From NCBI GenBank assembly GCA_012184525.1, contig WOFQ01000003.1:186001-250000 (forward strand): a stretch of 64,000 nucleotides of DNA. The letters run 5' to 3'. Source of the stretch: Xenoacremonium recifei. Lineage: Eukaryota > Ascomycota > Sordariomycetes > Hypocreales > Nectriaceae. Positions 21,130 through 30,260 of this stretch are shown here, in pieces. Both the position numbers and the translations under genes were made by a program. The notes beneath the pieces were generated by a model that worked only from the letters and a program-made list of their open reading frames with translations, did not search any database and was not told the origin of the DNA. The number at the start of each line of letters is the position of its first letter. The stretch's first letter is position 1.

Positions 21130-21417
21130 TGTCACAGGAATAGGCTGACGAGGCTGCGTCACATGACATCAATTGATGACAGGCTGGCCCTGAAGACAGC
21201 TGAAACACACACACATACACATGTGAGACCGGAAGACTGGTCTTCCGGTATCTCTGACTGATACGACACACACTTCTAACAACTGACCATTTAATCAAAT
21301 GCTGATGATCAAAGACCACTCATTTTGTCTCTATTTAACTAGCCTCTAGTCAGTCATTTAGTTAGAAATCAAGAGCTTTTATTTCCTCTAAGATCAAGAA
21401 AGAGGATCCACGTGACA
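21130..21417. mobile_element. possible solo LTR
   Basis: A 288-bp block of normal base composition sits inside AT-rich sequence. It begins TGTCACAGG and ends CCACGTGACA, so the ends are inverted TGTCAC/GTGACA with TG...CA termini. It contains a 10-bp inverted repeat with 2-bp loop (ACCGGAAGAC-TG-GTCTTCCGGT, 21228-21249) and a CTCTATTTAAC promoter-like stretch. No target-site duplication and no second copy are visible, so the call is tentative. Confidence 0.35.
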
Positions 21418-21690
21418 GCTTGCTGTTCCTACCTGCCACATATTTTAAGAATTAATAGGGAGTTTTATTAGCTAAAAATTAGTCTTTATACTAGCTAGAT
21501 CTAGGGCCAGTATATAAATTAAGAAGGTAACTAAAAAATATAAGGAAATAGAAATTAAAAAGAAAATAATAATAATTAAAGAGGTAGTTAACTAATTATA
21601 AAAGAAATAGATATTATAAAGATAGTTAGTAGCTATTTATTATCTAATTATTAGATAATAGAGATAGCTTAGATATTTTATACTGATATT
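21418..21690. repeat. AT-rich tract
   Basis: AT-rich from about 21440 to 21690, with no gene. Confidence 0.55.
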
Positions 21691-21799
21691 TTCTGTAGTT
21701 AAAGTTCTTGCAATGCTGATACTGGGGCGGTATTTGTGGGTTGTTGCGTTCAGTGCCGTTGTTGAGGTGAGTTGACGGGACGCGGGCGAGTTGTGACTT

Positions 21800-21985
21800 G
21801 TCTGAATTTCTGTCCACGTGAGTCGCATTCGAAACGCGCCCTAGGTCTCGGGAATTTGCAGACCTATTAGAGTTCAAGTTTCTTGATCGCATCATCCAAG
21901 TTGAACTAGCCAGGAAGAGGGTCGGGTGCAACATTTCCTTCGTGGTCACAGTTGCTGATGCATCCCCAATCGATCCCGCCGTCCA
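21800..21985 (+). pseudogene. RRM-like family relic P6
   Basis: After a stop the frame reads VAFETRPRSREFADLLEF and then DRIIQVELARKRV. This corresponds to beta3, helix 2 and beta4 of the family (compare GIAFDTRPARARALEEL). It is followed by the same GATCCCGCC phrase found in P2. The rest of the gene is gone. Confidence 0.55.
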
Positions 21986-22249
21986 ATCCGTGGTCACGTG
22001 GTCGCAAAGTTCGAACTTTTGGAGTTTCCATTCGGCTATCTAAGAACCAAAGCGAATCTCAATATAAAGCACAAACCGTCCTCACTATTTTCCTGGTGGT
22101 GCCTAGAAGAAGTCGACGCTATCCTAATGACTGATTTTGCTTCGGTAGGTGTTGTCAATATTTCCGCGAGCGGCCTCGGGATCGCTCTTTGCCGCTTCGT
22201 GCAAATGGTGCATCCTTTGGTGTTACTTTCTTGTTTCCTTGGAGTGATA

Positions 22250-22619
22250 GATTCGAGTTCGAGGGCTGGAGAGGTGAGGATTAGAGACAATGGTTGTAGG
22301 CGAGGGCGATGGATGCATCATGGATGTACACTACGGTTGAAATTTAGATATCAGAAAAGAACCTGCGTTGTCACGCCTCAGGTACCCATAAAATAAGAAA
22401 TAAGGCACCTGCATCGAGCGCGGCCCCACAATTCTACTTTCAATAACAACTCTTTACCCTCGCACAACATTCACAACATTCGCAACACACAAACACACTC
22501 GACAAGTCACGCTCGCATCCAGCACACAATCAATTTTCGATCCAACAGAGCGATACTAAACTCGGAAAGGTATCACAGGGTCTCTTTGTAGACGTACAGC
22601 GGCTAACCCATGACTCAGG
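22250..22619 (+). promoter_or_regulatory. promoter, leader and 5' UTR intron of the NAPIHH gene
   Basis: A CCTCAGGTACCCATAAAATAAG block (22377-22398) carries a TATA-like end and recurs at about 23730 and 30002. A CA-rich leader follows. A 49-nt intron (22570-22618; GTATCA, GGCTAACC, CTCAG) ends one base before the ATG. Confidence 0.55.
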
Positions 22620-23339
22620 ATGACGCCACCCTCTCCAACGTCCTCGGCTTTGGCGCCTGCAGTACCAGGTCCTACCATCTTAATGGGACGGGGAGATATC
22701 ACACGCTCCATGTCACGGAAACGCGAAACCCTCCGATTGCAGGCTCTCAGCGACGCCATTGCCGCCCTGAAGACTGCTGCCGTTGCTCTCGAATTCGCCA
22801 ACGCCCCGGCTCACCACATCGCAGCCCCTATTATCGCAGCTGGTGTTGCCTCTGCGGCGCTGGGACGGCTTATATGCTTTGAGAGCCCAAGACTGGTTGA
22901 CCGTCACTTGATTAGAGCTCTCCACAATGTCAGCGCTGCCCTGAGGACAGCTGCAGCTGCTCTCAGGTTCGCCAACGCCCCCATTGATCAAGCTGCAGAT
23001 GCTCTGGCTGCCTCGAGAGCTGCGAACTCTGCTATTTCTCCCTTCTTTGATTATTCTAATCAACAATGGAGACCGTCTACGCGTCCCAACCTCCCATCTA
23101 CCACTACTACCACTACGACCACTACTCGAACAATCCGGAGTCTAGCTACCTCAACGCTTCGACCCATCATCCCTGCTCCTCGTCGTCGGTGCAGTTCGCT
23201 GACTCCGACTCTGGCTGCTTTAGCGCCTATACCCGTTGTCCCAGCTGTTAGCCGAGGACGAATACTTGGCCTCCCCGGGCCAGAAACTTCCTCCTCCGAG
23301 TCCGCCGAGTCGTCCGCCGAGCCGTCCGAATCCGAATGA
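22620..23339 (+). CDS. NAPIHH-repeat Ala-rich protein, intact
   Basis: A single 239-codon exon starting one base after a 5' UTR intron. After a short Pro-rich lead come two tandem repeats of about 75-80 residues: LSDAIAALKTAAVALEF-ANAPAHHIAAPIIAAG, then LHNVSAALRTAAAALRF-ANAPIDQAADALAASRAA. Each looks like two Ala-rich amphipathic helices joined by the NAP(I/A)HH turn. A Thr-rich linker and an acidic Ser/Glu tail (SSESAESSAEPSESE) follow. No known domain, signal peptide or membrane segment is seen. A SINE-type element starts 19 bp after the stop in the same orientation. Confidence 0.65.
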   Translation: MTPPSPTSSALAPAVPGPTILMGRGDITRSMSRKRETLRLQALSDAIAALKTAAVALEFANAPAHHIAAPIIAAGVASAALGRLICFESPRLVDRHLIRALHNVSAALRTAAAALRFANAPIDQAADALAASRAANSAISPFFDYSNQQWRPSTRPNLPSTTTTTTTTTRTIRSLATSTLRPIIPAPRRRCSSLTPTLAALAPIPVVPAVSRGRILGLPGPETSSSESAESSAEPSESE

Positions 23340-23357
23340 TCAACGGAGCCGATCATA

Positions 23358-23600
23358 GAACACTCATATTAGAGTCAGGGCAACCTGTCTCTAATAGTAG
23401 AGGGGGAAACCCCACCACATTCTACTTCCTCACAGCCCCGCGGCTTTACTTCTTCAAAGGCCCAACGGCTATGCTTCTTCGTGGCCCGACGGCCATACTT
23501 CTTCATGGGCCAACACCCTCAAATCAGCTCTGGCATTCCACTTGAGACCAAGCGCCTTGCTCTGAGTCTCTCTTGGGACTGGGTTCGATTCCCAGGCTGA
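23358..23600 (+). mobile_element. tRNA-like SINE-type element, copy S5
   Basis: Near-identical to S3 in its first 150 bp (AGAGTCAGGGCAACCTG, GGAGGGGGAAACCCCACC-like block, three ACTTCTTC-GGCCC-ACGGC modules). It ends with a clear B box (TGGGTTCGATTCCCAGG). Confidence 0.72.
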
Positions 23601-23639
23601 AATCTTCTCTCGTCGTTCCTTGCTTCATACTGATGACAC

Positions 23640-23765
23640 ATGCTTTGGTGAAGAGGTTCGAGATCTGGAGTGGAAGAAGCGAGGATTAGAAACAAGAGCT
23701 GTAGGACGACGAAGAACCTGCCCTATCACAGCCTCAGGTAAGGTACCCATATAACAAGAATTGAA
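23640..23765 (+). repeat. orphan copy of the family promoter
   Basis: GAGGATTAGAAACAAGAGCT...AAGAACCTGCC...GCCTCAGGTAAGGTACCCATATAACAAG matches the 22255-22400 promoter block by block, but no gene follows. Confidence 0.55.
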
Positions 23766-24104
23766 GGTCTATATCCAGTACTCCGTAAGGCTCCTCAAGT
23801 GCCGCCGTCGATGGTACTAAGGGGGTCGAGATTGGGACCGATCGGCTCGGCCAAGAAGACGTTTTGGGAGGTCACCGTTAACGGTGGACGTTATGTCAAG
23901 ATTAGCGAACGAGAAATGCTTTGTGATTCCAGTAATGGTAGCGGTCCAGGCAATTACGGCAAAGCTTAGGATAAAAATTGCATTCATAAGGTCCAGTATC
24001 TTTCCTTCATTCTGTGAAGAAGTCCCCGTAAGATACATATTTAATGTCTGCCCCCATACTCTCTTCTGCCTTCCGCTTCTCTACTTTTCTGCCCTCTAGT
24101 CAGG

Positions 24105-25470
24105 TCATCGTCTTGACGACCATAATCGATGTGAGGATCTCTCAGAATTGCTTCAAAGACTGCCGGCTAACATTGCAGAGACCAGTCTGACAATCGACGG
24201 CATTATCTACGTCATTGATTGTGGACTGTCCAAACAGATGGCTTATAATCCTCACCTGGACATGGACATGCTGCAGTGTCGGCCGATTTCCTAGGCATCA
24301 GCAAGACAGCGAACAAGGCGAGCCAGCAGGACGAGAGATGGAGTCTTCTATCGACTCTACAGCGAGGCAGACTTTCATCGCACGGCTCCATCCACCGAAC
24401 CCGCTATCTGATCCCTGCCAATCCACTCAGCGGTTTTCGTATTGGCTGCTGCCGACCATACCAAGATTGTGGACTTCTAAGGCGCTGAAGCTTGAATGTT
24501 GACAAGCACCTAGCAGGAAGTGAGGAACTCTCTTTAGGAATGATATTAAAACTTCTATATACACAAATCTATATCACCTATCCATAATATTCTTCCCTCA
24601 TCCCTCAGCTGGGTCCTCATCCCTCAGCTGGTCTTCGTCGATAACCCTTATGTAGAACCTCCATCCGTGAAAAGTTCGAAAATCGCGTTCTATGCTTGGG
24701 GGGCGTATCAAGGATATGCAGGGCGCCCGCACACCATCAACAATATCAACGATGGTGGACACATCGAGTGTGCTGGACGCCCTGGCGATTGGATTCCGCA
24801 CACAAACTGAGACGTCCAAGTACCAGGGTGTTATGCATCTGTCCCAGGGTCATTTTGCATTTTTCCCGTCCGACCACATCGCTCTCTCCAACGCAATGAG
24901 ACTCTATTTGCGTGCGAGTGTGAAACGAGATCAAGGAGTTCCCTTCGACCTCGAAGATTGGTGCCAGAAGCACTTCATGGACATCAAGGGACTTAAAGAG
25001 GCTCAGAAAGGTCGATCTAAGTTGGGGCAGCGTGTCAAGGAGATGCAGCACATCAACCCAACTTGCATCGATGACCGACCTGTCGGGTGTGCAGAGAGCC
25101 CTGGCGAGTTCATTCCGCACACAAGCTGCCATTCACAAAAGCACCGACGATGGATATCGAACCGTGCATGAGAACGTTGTTGGAAGACTGGTGCCATGCA
25201 GTTCACTCATCAGTGACAACTTTGAGTGGATTGTGTATAACTCCCTCACCTTCTCAGGCGGGCGAGTCTCGATGGACATAGCTACGCCCATCAATGCGGA
25301 ATGGTTGATCGTGAGTGCATCCGCACTGCTATGTAATGACATTAACTAACCTCAATCCAGGACCTGGCCTACTTTCAAAACCTGCCGAAGAAAGGGGACG
25401 ATACACCTCGGCAGCTCATGGTCGCGAAATCTCTCGTCGCTGCGCGCGGCCGGACTCGAGCAGCTTAGAC
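24105..25470 (+). pseudogene. Prp43-like helicase, second divergent paralogue, broken
   Basis: Read piecewise, the sequence gives NIAETSLTIDGIIYVIDCG (motif V region), then IS-stop-ASARQRTRRASRTRDG (a ruined motif VI) and YSEADF. Later comes FFPSDHIALSNAMRLYL, and at the end DNFEWIVYNSLTFSGG with a last intron before DLAYFQNLPKK. These match the intact paralogue at 9911-12147 in order. A 19-bp minisatellite remnant (24591-24645) interrupts it. A roughly 110-bp segment is duplicated inside it (24706-24820 and 25031-25145, both ending around GGCG-TT-ATTCCGCACACAA). Several stops and frame changes rule out function. Confidence 0.75.
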
Positions 25471-25589
25471 AATCAGTCCTGCTTGCCGTTCTATCCGTGC
25501 AACACCTTGTCAACTGGCGGAAGCCTTTCTTGACTTAGTAAGATTGGGGGAACTCTTTCTTTACTCTCTTCGTGCCAAGGCACTTTCTA

Positions 25590-25735
25590 ATGAGGCAACT
25601 CTTCTTTATCAGCTAAGGCTGGTTCTCGTGGGCTAGGGCCCCCAAAGTCGGGTTTGGCACTCCGTTCTGGACCAGGTCTCTCGGGACTGAGTACTTCTCG
25701 GAGCTAGGTTCGATCACCAGCCTGATTGACTTCTC
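25590..25735 (+). mobile_element. tRNA-like SINE-type element, copy S6
   Basis: Nearly the same sequence as S2 in the other orientation (GTGGGCTAGGGCCCCCAAAG, CTCTCGGGACTGAGTACTTC, AGGTTCGATCACC). It follows the broken helicase by about 120 bp, same strand. Confidence 0.65.
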
Positions 25736-25849
25736 TTTGGTGTTTTCGGGATGAGGCGTCTGGTGTTTTGAGCTCGCTGAAACTAATTGCCCCTCATCTT
25801 TCCAAGGACCTTCAGAATCTCGAGATTTGCCAATGAGTGCTTTTAAGGT

Positions 25850-26280
25850 ACCTGTCTACTGCGTCTCTGCGTCTCTCAGGTGGCACAACTCAACGCTCAC
25901 TCTCGTTTCGACCGTATCACTGATATCAAGCGCGTTTCCCGCTATAAGCCCATTTCGGATGATGCGGCCGCGCTCGCGGTTGATCAAGTTGCAGTTTAGG
26001 AGAAGTCGCAGGCATCAGGACTCCAGACCCTCCCTGCACCACAAAACTCAGCGAATGCCACACACCCACACCATCAACGACTCTGCCTCGATTTGCCTTC
26101 ATTACTTCCTAGCTTTAGAAAGTGCTCTACATTGTGGTTGAGCTTTGGTAAGAATTGTCGTTGTTGCTGCTCGGTTTCTGGAGATCTTTGCTAATGTCCA
26201 AAGCAGTGACGAATTCCAACCACGAATCCAACCACGAATCCAACCACGAATCAAATAAAGCCATACGAGCTTCTAGCGGG
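25850..26280 (+). pseudogene. unidentified gene, broken (paired with 16200-16800)
   Basis: After a CTCTCAG acceptor (25877) it reads VAQLNAHSRFDRITDIKRV, then SRYKPISDDAAALAVDQVAV and stops. It is less decayed than the copy at 16.4 kb. A 12-bp tandem repeat (GAATCCAACCAC, about 3.5 units, 26214-26255) sits in its 3' part. Confidence 0.5.
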
Positions 26281-26573
26281 TTTCTGCCTAGTTGATGGAG
26301 TTGGCGATGAGGAGCTGCTTCCCCTCGCGGTGTTACTGAACCTGCCTGTTCCACTGATTGAGGCTGGAAGTAGAAATCTAGGGGTCAAGTTAGCCGCTAT
26401 TTATCTGTGGGGAGCAGCGATATACCTTGCTGGATCGTGGTGTAATCGTGTTGAGTGGTAGATTTGAAGTTGTGCACGCGAGGACGAGGTTTTCTGTGGT
26501 TGGTGTTTTGAAAGTTACGATAGCGCATTGTACGCAGCATGCGCTTGGCGACTCTCACGAGATGGTGCCAGTT

Positions 26574-26780
26574 CTACCCAATCGCCTCCGCCTGTGGTCG
26601 CGACAGAATATGGGACGAGTAAAATACCCGATTTCCTGGGCGCATTGAAGACGGCACGGTGAGATGGAACTCGAAGTCGTCCGAGTCGAGCCCCTGTCCT
26701 TCCGCCAGTTGTGCCATAGTTGGATACTCCAGATCCCATAAGCAATTCTGGAGTTGGTATAACCACACATTTGGTGCGCC
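26574..26780 (-). pseudogene. unidentified gene fragment (relative of 4781-5280)
   Basis: The reverse strand reads EYPTMAQLAEGQGLDSDDF, then PGNRVFYSSHILSRPQAEAIG and a stop. The second block matches the end of the pseudogene at 4781-5280. No proper start is visible. Confidence 0.4.
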
Positions 26781-26814
26781 GTATACTTGATAGTCAACCC
26801 GAAATAGGTTCTAT

Positions 26815-27181
26815 GGCGTAGTGTCCCTTAGCATGGCGCTCACAGTCGGCGTTCTTCGGGCTCTTCGCACAGCTTCCAGCATGGCTCTTTGCGTTGCTTG
26901 ATCCAACTCTGTCCATTTCTCGAAACGACCTGCCTTGACCGCAATGGTGTTGAAGGAAGGGCTCGGCCCTGGCAAGCCACTCTTCGAAGGAGAGTTTTCC
27001 CATCGCGGTCGACCGGTTGGGCCTGCTCACATTGTCGGAGAGCTCAGCCAGGACTTCTTCTATTGAGTGTTAGCATACGTTGCCTCTTCTTCACAGGCGA
27101 GTGCGACTTCCCGGTCCAGGGTGAGGGGTCGGCAAAGGCCTTGGTCTTGTTCGACTCTCTGGTGTTGTACTTTCGCTCCAT
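26815..27181 (-). pseudogene. unidentified small gene with frame changes
   Basis: The ATG at 27181 lies about 30 bp after a TATA-like GGTATAAAAAG (reverse strand, 27206-27216). The frame reads MERKYNTRESNKTKAFADP. At 27052-27070 there is a 19-nt stretch GTATGCTAACACTCAATAG that has donor, branch point and acceptor. Removing it joins VKKRQ to EEVLAELSDNVSRPNRS in frame. A later +1/-1 change leads to GRFEKWTELDQATQRAML and a TAG. Family unknown. Confidence 0.4.
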
Positions 27182-27351
27182 TGCGTCGATTTCGGTAGTT
27201 TTGGGTATAAAAAGAGCGTTTATTGCTGGTATTCTAGACATGAACGACAATGTCTACAGAACGCCGGATCTACTTTCTTAAGCGGGATCGCGGATCCCCT
27301 CCAACCTCCACCAAATTGCCTCCTCACTGCGAAAGCATCACCGACCGATTC

Positions 27352-27690
27352 TCAACGCCAAAATGGCTCAACAAATCAAAGATTCTCGGAAGAAGAGCCG
27401 TTCCTCCTGTTCCAGCTTCAGTGCAGAATATCCTCCTACTGAATGTCTCCAGTCTTTTGACTTGCAATTCCACATGGAGCACAACACGATCGATGCATAC
27501 TTCTTCCATCACCTTGAGGCCGATCTGAAATAAGTCCAGGACAAGGGTGTAGAATTGAATATCAGAGGTGACTATCCTCAGAAACTAGGTGTCGATCAGG
27601 ATTTTTCTGCCGCAAAATGCTTTACCCGGACTGATGGTAAGATTAGTAACGGCGGACTGGGAGCACTCGTCCGTTACCTTGAGATCAAAT
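27352..27690 (+). pseudogene. unidentified gene, in-frame stop (inverted relative at 29100)
   Basis: An ATG at about 27363 starts MAQQIKDSRKKSRSSCSSF and runs to EADLK-TAA. The same frame then continues as DKGVELNIRGDYPQKLG, VDQDFSAAKCFTRTDGKISN and GGLGALVRYLEIK-stop. One stop in a long coherent frame suggests a former gene of about 105 codons or more. Its 5' end matches the reverse strand at 29100-29215. Confidence 0.45.
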
Positions 27691-27759
27691 AAAACGCCAC
27701 CCAGCCTGGACTACTTACGCTCTGACAAATTATGACTCTGTCGGACCCTGTATTTATGG

Positions 27760-28230
27760 TTTCAGATTCATACTTAGAGATAGGAAGGCGAGCCTGATTC
27801 CGCCATTGAAAGATACCGAGTTAGAGAGGACAGACAAACGGGGCATTATACCGAAGGACAAACCCACCATGACCGAAGTCGAAAATTCGTCACGAAAAAG
27901 CACAACTTCACCGTGACCAGTCTCAAAGCGGAAATCTCGAATCCAAAACTTGCAGAGGATATTCGCTCGGTGAACCAGTCCCAACTAGAGAGGAATGAAC
28001 GATTCTCCCAGGAAGAACGGAATATGTTGGGCCATGTTTGGTGCGCTTCGGGCTTTCAACGCACACAGAAAAATGGGCGCCTTAACTGGGCTCTCTAGTT
28101 GACCCGGTCAGCTCACTCCGAGACCTCAATCAGACGGAGTACGTCTTCAAGACCGGTGCGGCAACCGGAGCGACGGTAGGATGCACATCAGAATATCGGT
28201 CTGGGGTGGTTATTTTATAAGGAGTTCTTC
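27760..28230 (+). pseudogene. possible trypsin-like-fold protein relic
   Basis: Frames with stops read QEERNMLGHVWCASGFQRT and, further on, SLVDPVSSLRDLNQTEY and VFKTGAATGATVGCTSEYRS. The GATVG block preceded by VFKTG resembles the start of the protease-like domain in fungal chymotrypsin-fold proteins (GxTTGxTxG). Assignment is weak. Confidence 0.3.
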
Positions 28231-28269
28231 ACAAAGACCTGCCATCAACAGAGATCGTCATCCTCTCAT

Positions 28270-28370
28270 AATCAGAATCTGACCCGTAATCTGGATCCTG
28301 ATCTCTAAAACAGTTCCTTATCTCTGATCTGGGTCCTCATCCTTGATCTGGGTCCTCATGTCTAACCTAG
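28270..28370. repeat. 19-bp minisatellite, about 4 units
   Basis: On the reverse strand the units are GAGGACCCAGATCAAGGAT, GAGGACCCAGATCAGAGAT, AAGGAACTGTTTTAGAGAT and CAGGATCCAGATTACGGGT. This is the unit of 14877-15027 inverted, upstream of the C2H2-family copy at 28477. Confidence 0.85.
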
Positions 28371-28476
28371 ACTCAGCTGTCTGCAACGGCTGCTGTATGT
28401 CAAATGTTGTTGCCTGAACCCACTTGGCCGGGACAGCTGCAACAAGCATGCCGAAGAAAAGGGCCTCGGTGACAAT

Positions 28477-29090
28477 ATGGACGACAAGGCCCTTATCTGC
28501 TGGATGGTAGCACACTTCAGCCGCCAAATCCAGACCATCAAGATGAGCATGCCGAATGCCAGTCGCGAAGAGATTCGGTTCCGCCTCCTTGACAGATGGG
28601 GTCTACCCATTGTGCCATGGGTGGGTAATGCACTCAGCGCTTCCCTCTGCAAAGGACCCGATCATGGCATTGCCATGAAATTTGGCCTTACTGAGTCTGT
28701 CGGGTCAGAGTCCTTCGACCCCGTGACCTGCATCGACCTCGACCAGTGCACGATCACGATCGACACGGTCTCAACCAACACAGGGATGTGGAACTACGAG
28801 TCAGAGTCCTGGTCATCAATTCGGGCACTTCTCGCTGATGTCCCGCTCGAGCATCCCTTGTGGAGGATCGACAAGTCCGCCGGCCAAAGCATCTGGGCCT
28901 CATCATGCGACACAACAATCGCACCTGTCGCACCGCTCCTGAGTTTTTCCGCGCCGTTAATCGATATTAAGGTATAGTTCTCGGGATCCATTCCAAGACT
29001 CCGATGCGAAGAGTGCGATCTCGAAGTTCAAAATGTCGGGTTGTCGGTACAGCACTGCGAGTCACCCATGGCTCCGGGAACACTTCGACG
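28477..29090 (+). pseudogene. C2H2-family N-terminal region, truncated
   Basis: From ATG 28477 the frame is open for 166 codons (WMVAHFSRQIQTIKMSMP, RLLDRWGLPIVPWVGNALSA, NYESESWSSIRALLADVPL, WRIDKSAGQSIWASSCDTT) to a TAG at 28975-28977. In the same frame it then gives FSGSIPRLRCEECDLEVQN, the degenerate first finger also seen in the 3555-4390 copy. The finger region is cut off at about 29090 by the inverted block at 29100. I do not recognise the N-terminal domain, but it is conserved between the two copies. Confidence 0.6.
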
Positions 29091-29099
29091 CAAAACACA

Positions 29100-29300
29100 C
29101 AGAGAGGAGAAGGGGCTCTTCTTTCGAGAATGTTCAGAAGCTTTGATTTGTTGAGACATTTTGGTGTCGAGAATCGGTCGGTCGGTCGGTGATGCTTTCG
29201 CAGTGAGGAGGCAATTTGAAATGGGAGCTGAAGAGTGTTGGGATACACGGGAATGAACGAGCATAAATGTCCCCTCGTACTTGTCTTATATAGATAGGTT
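29100..29300 (-). pseudogene. promoter and 5' end of the MAQQIK family, truncated
   Basis: The reverse strand carries TATA-like CTATATAAGAC (29282-29292), a leader ATTGCCTCCTCACTGCGAAA shared with 27320-27340, and ATG at 29159 (MSQQIKASEHSRKKSPFSS). Homology ends where it abuts the C2H2-family piece, so this is a rearrangement junction. Confidence 0.5.
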
Positions 29301-29351
29301 GGCTCGCAAGTGCTCTCAGGGTAAAGAGGGAAGTAAACCATAGAGGTACCT

Positions 29352-29432
29352 ACCTAAGGTAAGAATGACACATCCAAGGTAAGAATGACACATCTAAGGT
29401 AAGAATGGCATACCTAAGGTAAGAATGACACA
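29352..29432. repeat. 20-bp tandem repeat, 4 units
   Basis: The unit AAGGTAAGAATGACACATCC is repeated four times with two or three changes in the third unit. Confidence 0.92.
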
Positions 29433-30260
29433 ATGGTCACCTCGATTTCAAAGGTTAAATAACGCCACAATATCATTCTACAAAGTGTATGTACCTTCGC
29501 AGTCCAGAGATCATACCAACACGGCGCCACAAGATGGAGCTTGCGAGGTAAGGTGAAAACTCTGTCTGTCTTGTCTGTAAACCACCCCCAAAGGAACGGG
29601 GCACCCAGCCAAACTTCAGCAAAGCATTTCACTACTATGGTTGTATGAAAAAGGCCCCAAATCATCGACAATGCCTCGGCCCTCCTGTTGTTCAGTCGTC
29701 TTCGTATTTATATCTCCATGCACTCTGATTACAAGGATTACAAAGAGATGGAGATACTCGTCATATGGCTGCCGAGACTCTGATGATGGCCGCGGAAAAC
29801 CTCGAGGCGACCTCCTCCTTCACCCGCCGCCGCCCATCCGTCAGCTTCTTAGGGTTATACCGTGGACCAGAAGTCCTGCAGGAAAACGACAAGGCGTCTA
29901 TCCTGGCCGCAAACACAGTCACCTTACCTACCTACATACCGGGATCTTAGAGTGTGAAGTACAGACAAGTACAAGTAGGTACCTTACTGGCAGTGGTGCA
30001 GCCTGAGGTACCCATACCCATATAATAAACATTCACCTCAGGCAGCAGGGAAGCAAAGCCCCACAAAACCCAGTGTCAATTGAATCCCGCCCACATGCCT
30101 GCCCCATCACAACTCTCAACACTCACAACACACACAAAACAAACCACCAAGCAAGCCATCTCACGTGTACTATCTCACAAAATTTTCCGACTCGTTTAGC
30201 AACCCGCAAGGTACTTCAAAGTTCCTATATAGACGCATAGTAGCTAACCTGCCGTCCAGA
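29433..30260 (+). promoter_or_regulatory. upstream region, leader and 5' UTR intron of P7
   Basis: No gene is recognised up to 30000. At 30003-30028 the family block CCTGAGGTACCCATACCCAT runs into ATATAATAA (TATA-like), then a CA-rich leader. A probable intron runs from GTACTT (30212) through GTAGCTAACC to CCAG (30259) just before the ATG. Confidence 0.5.
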
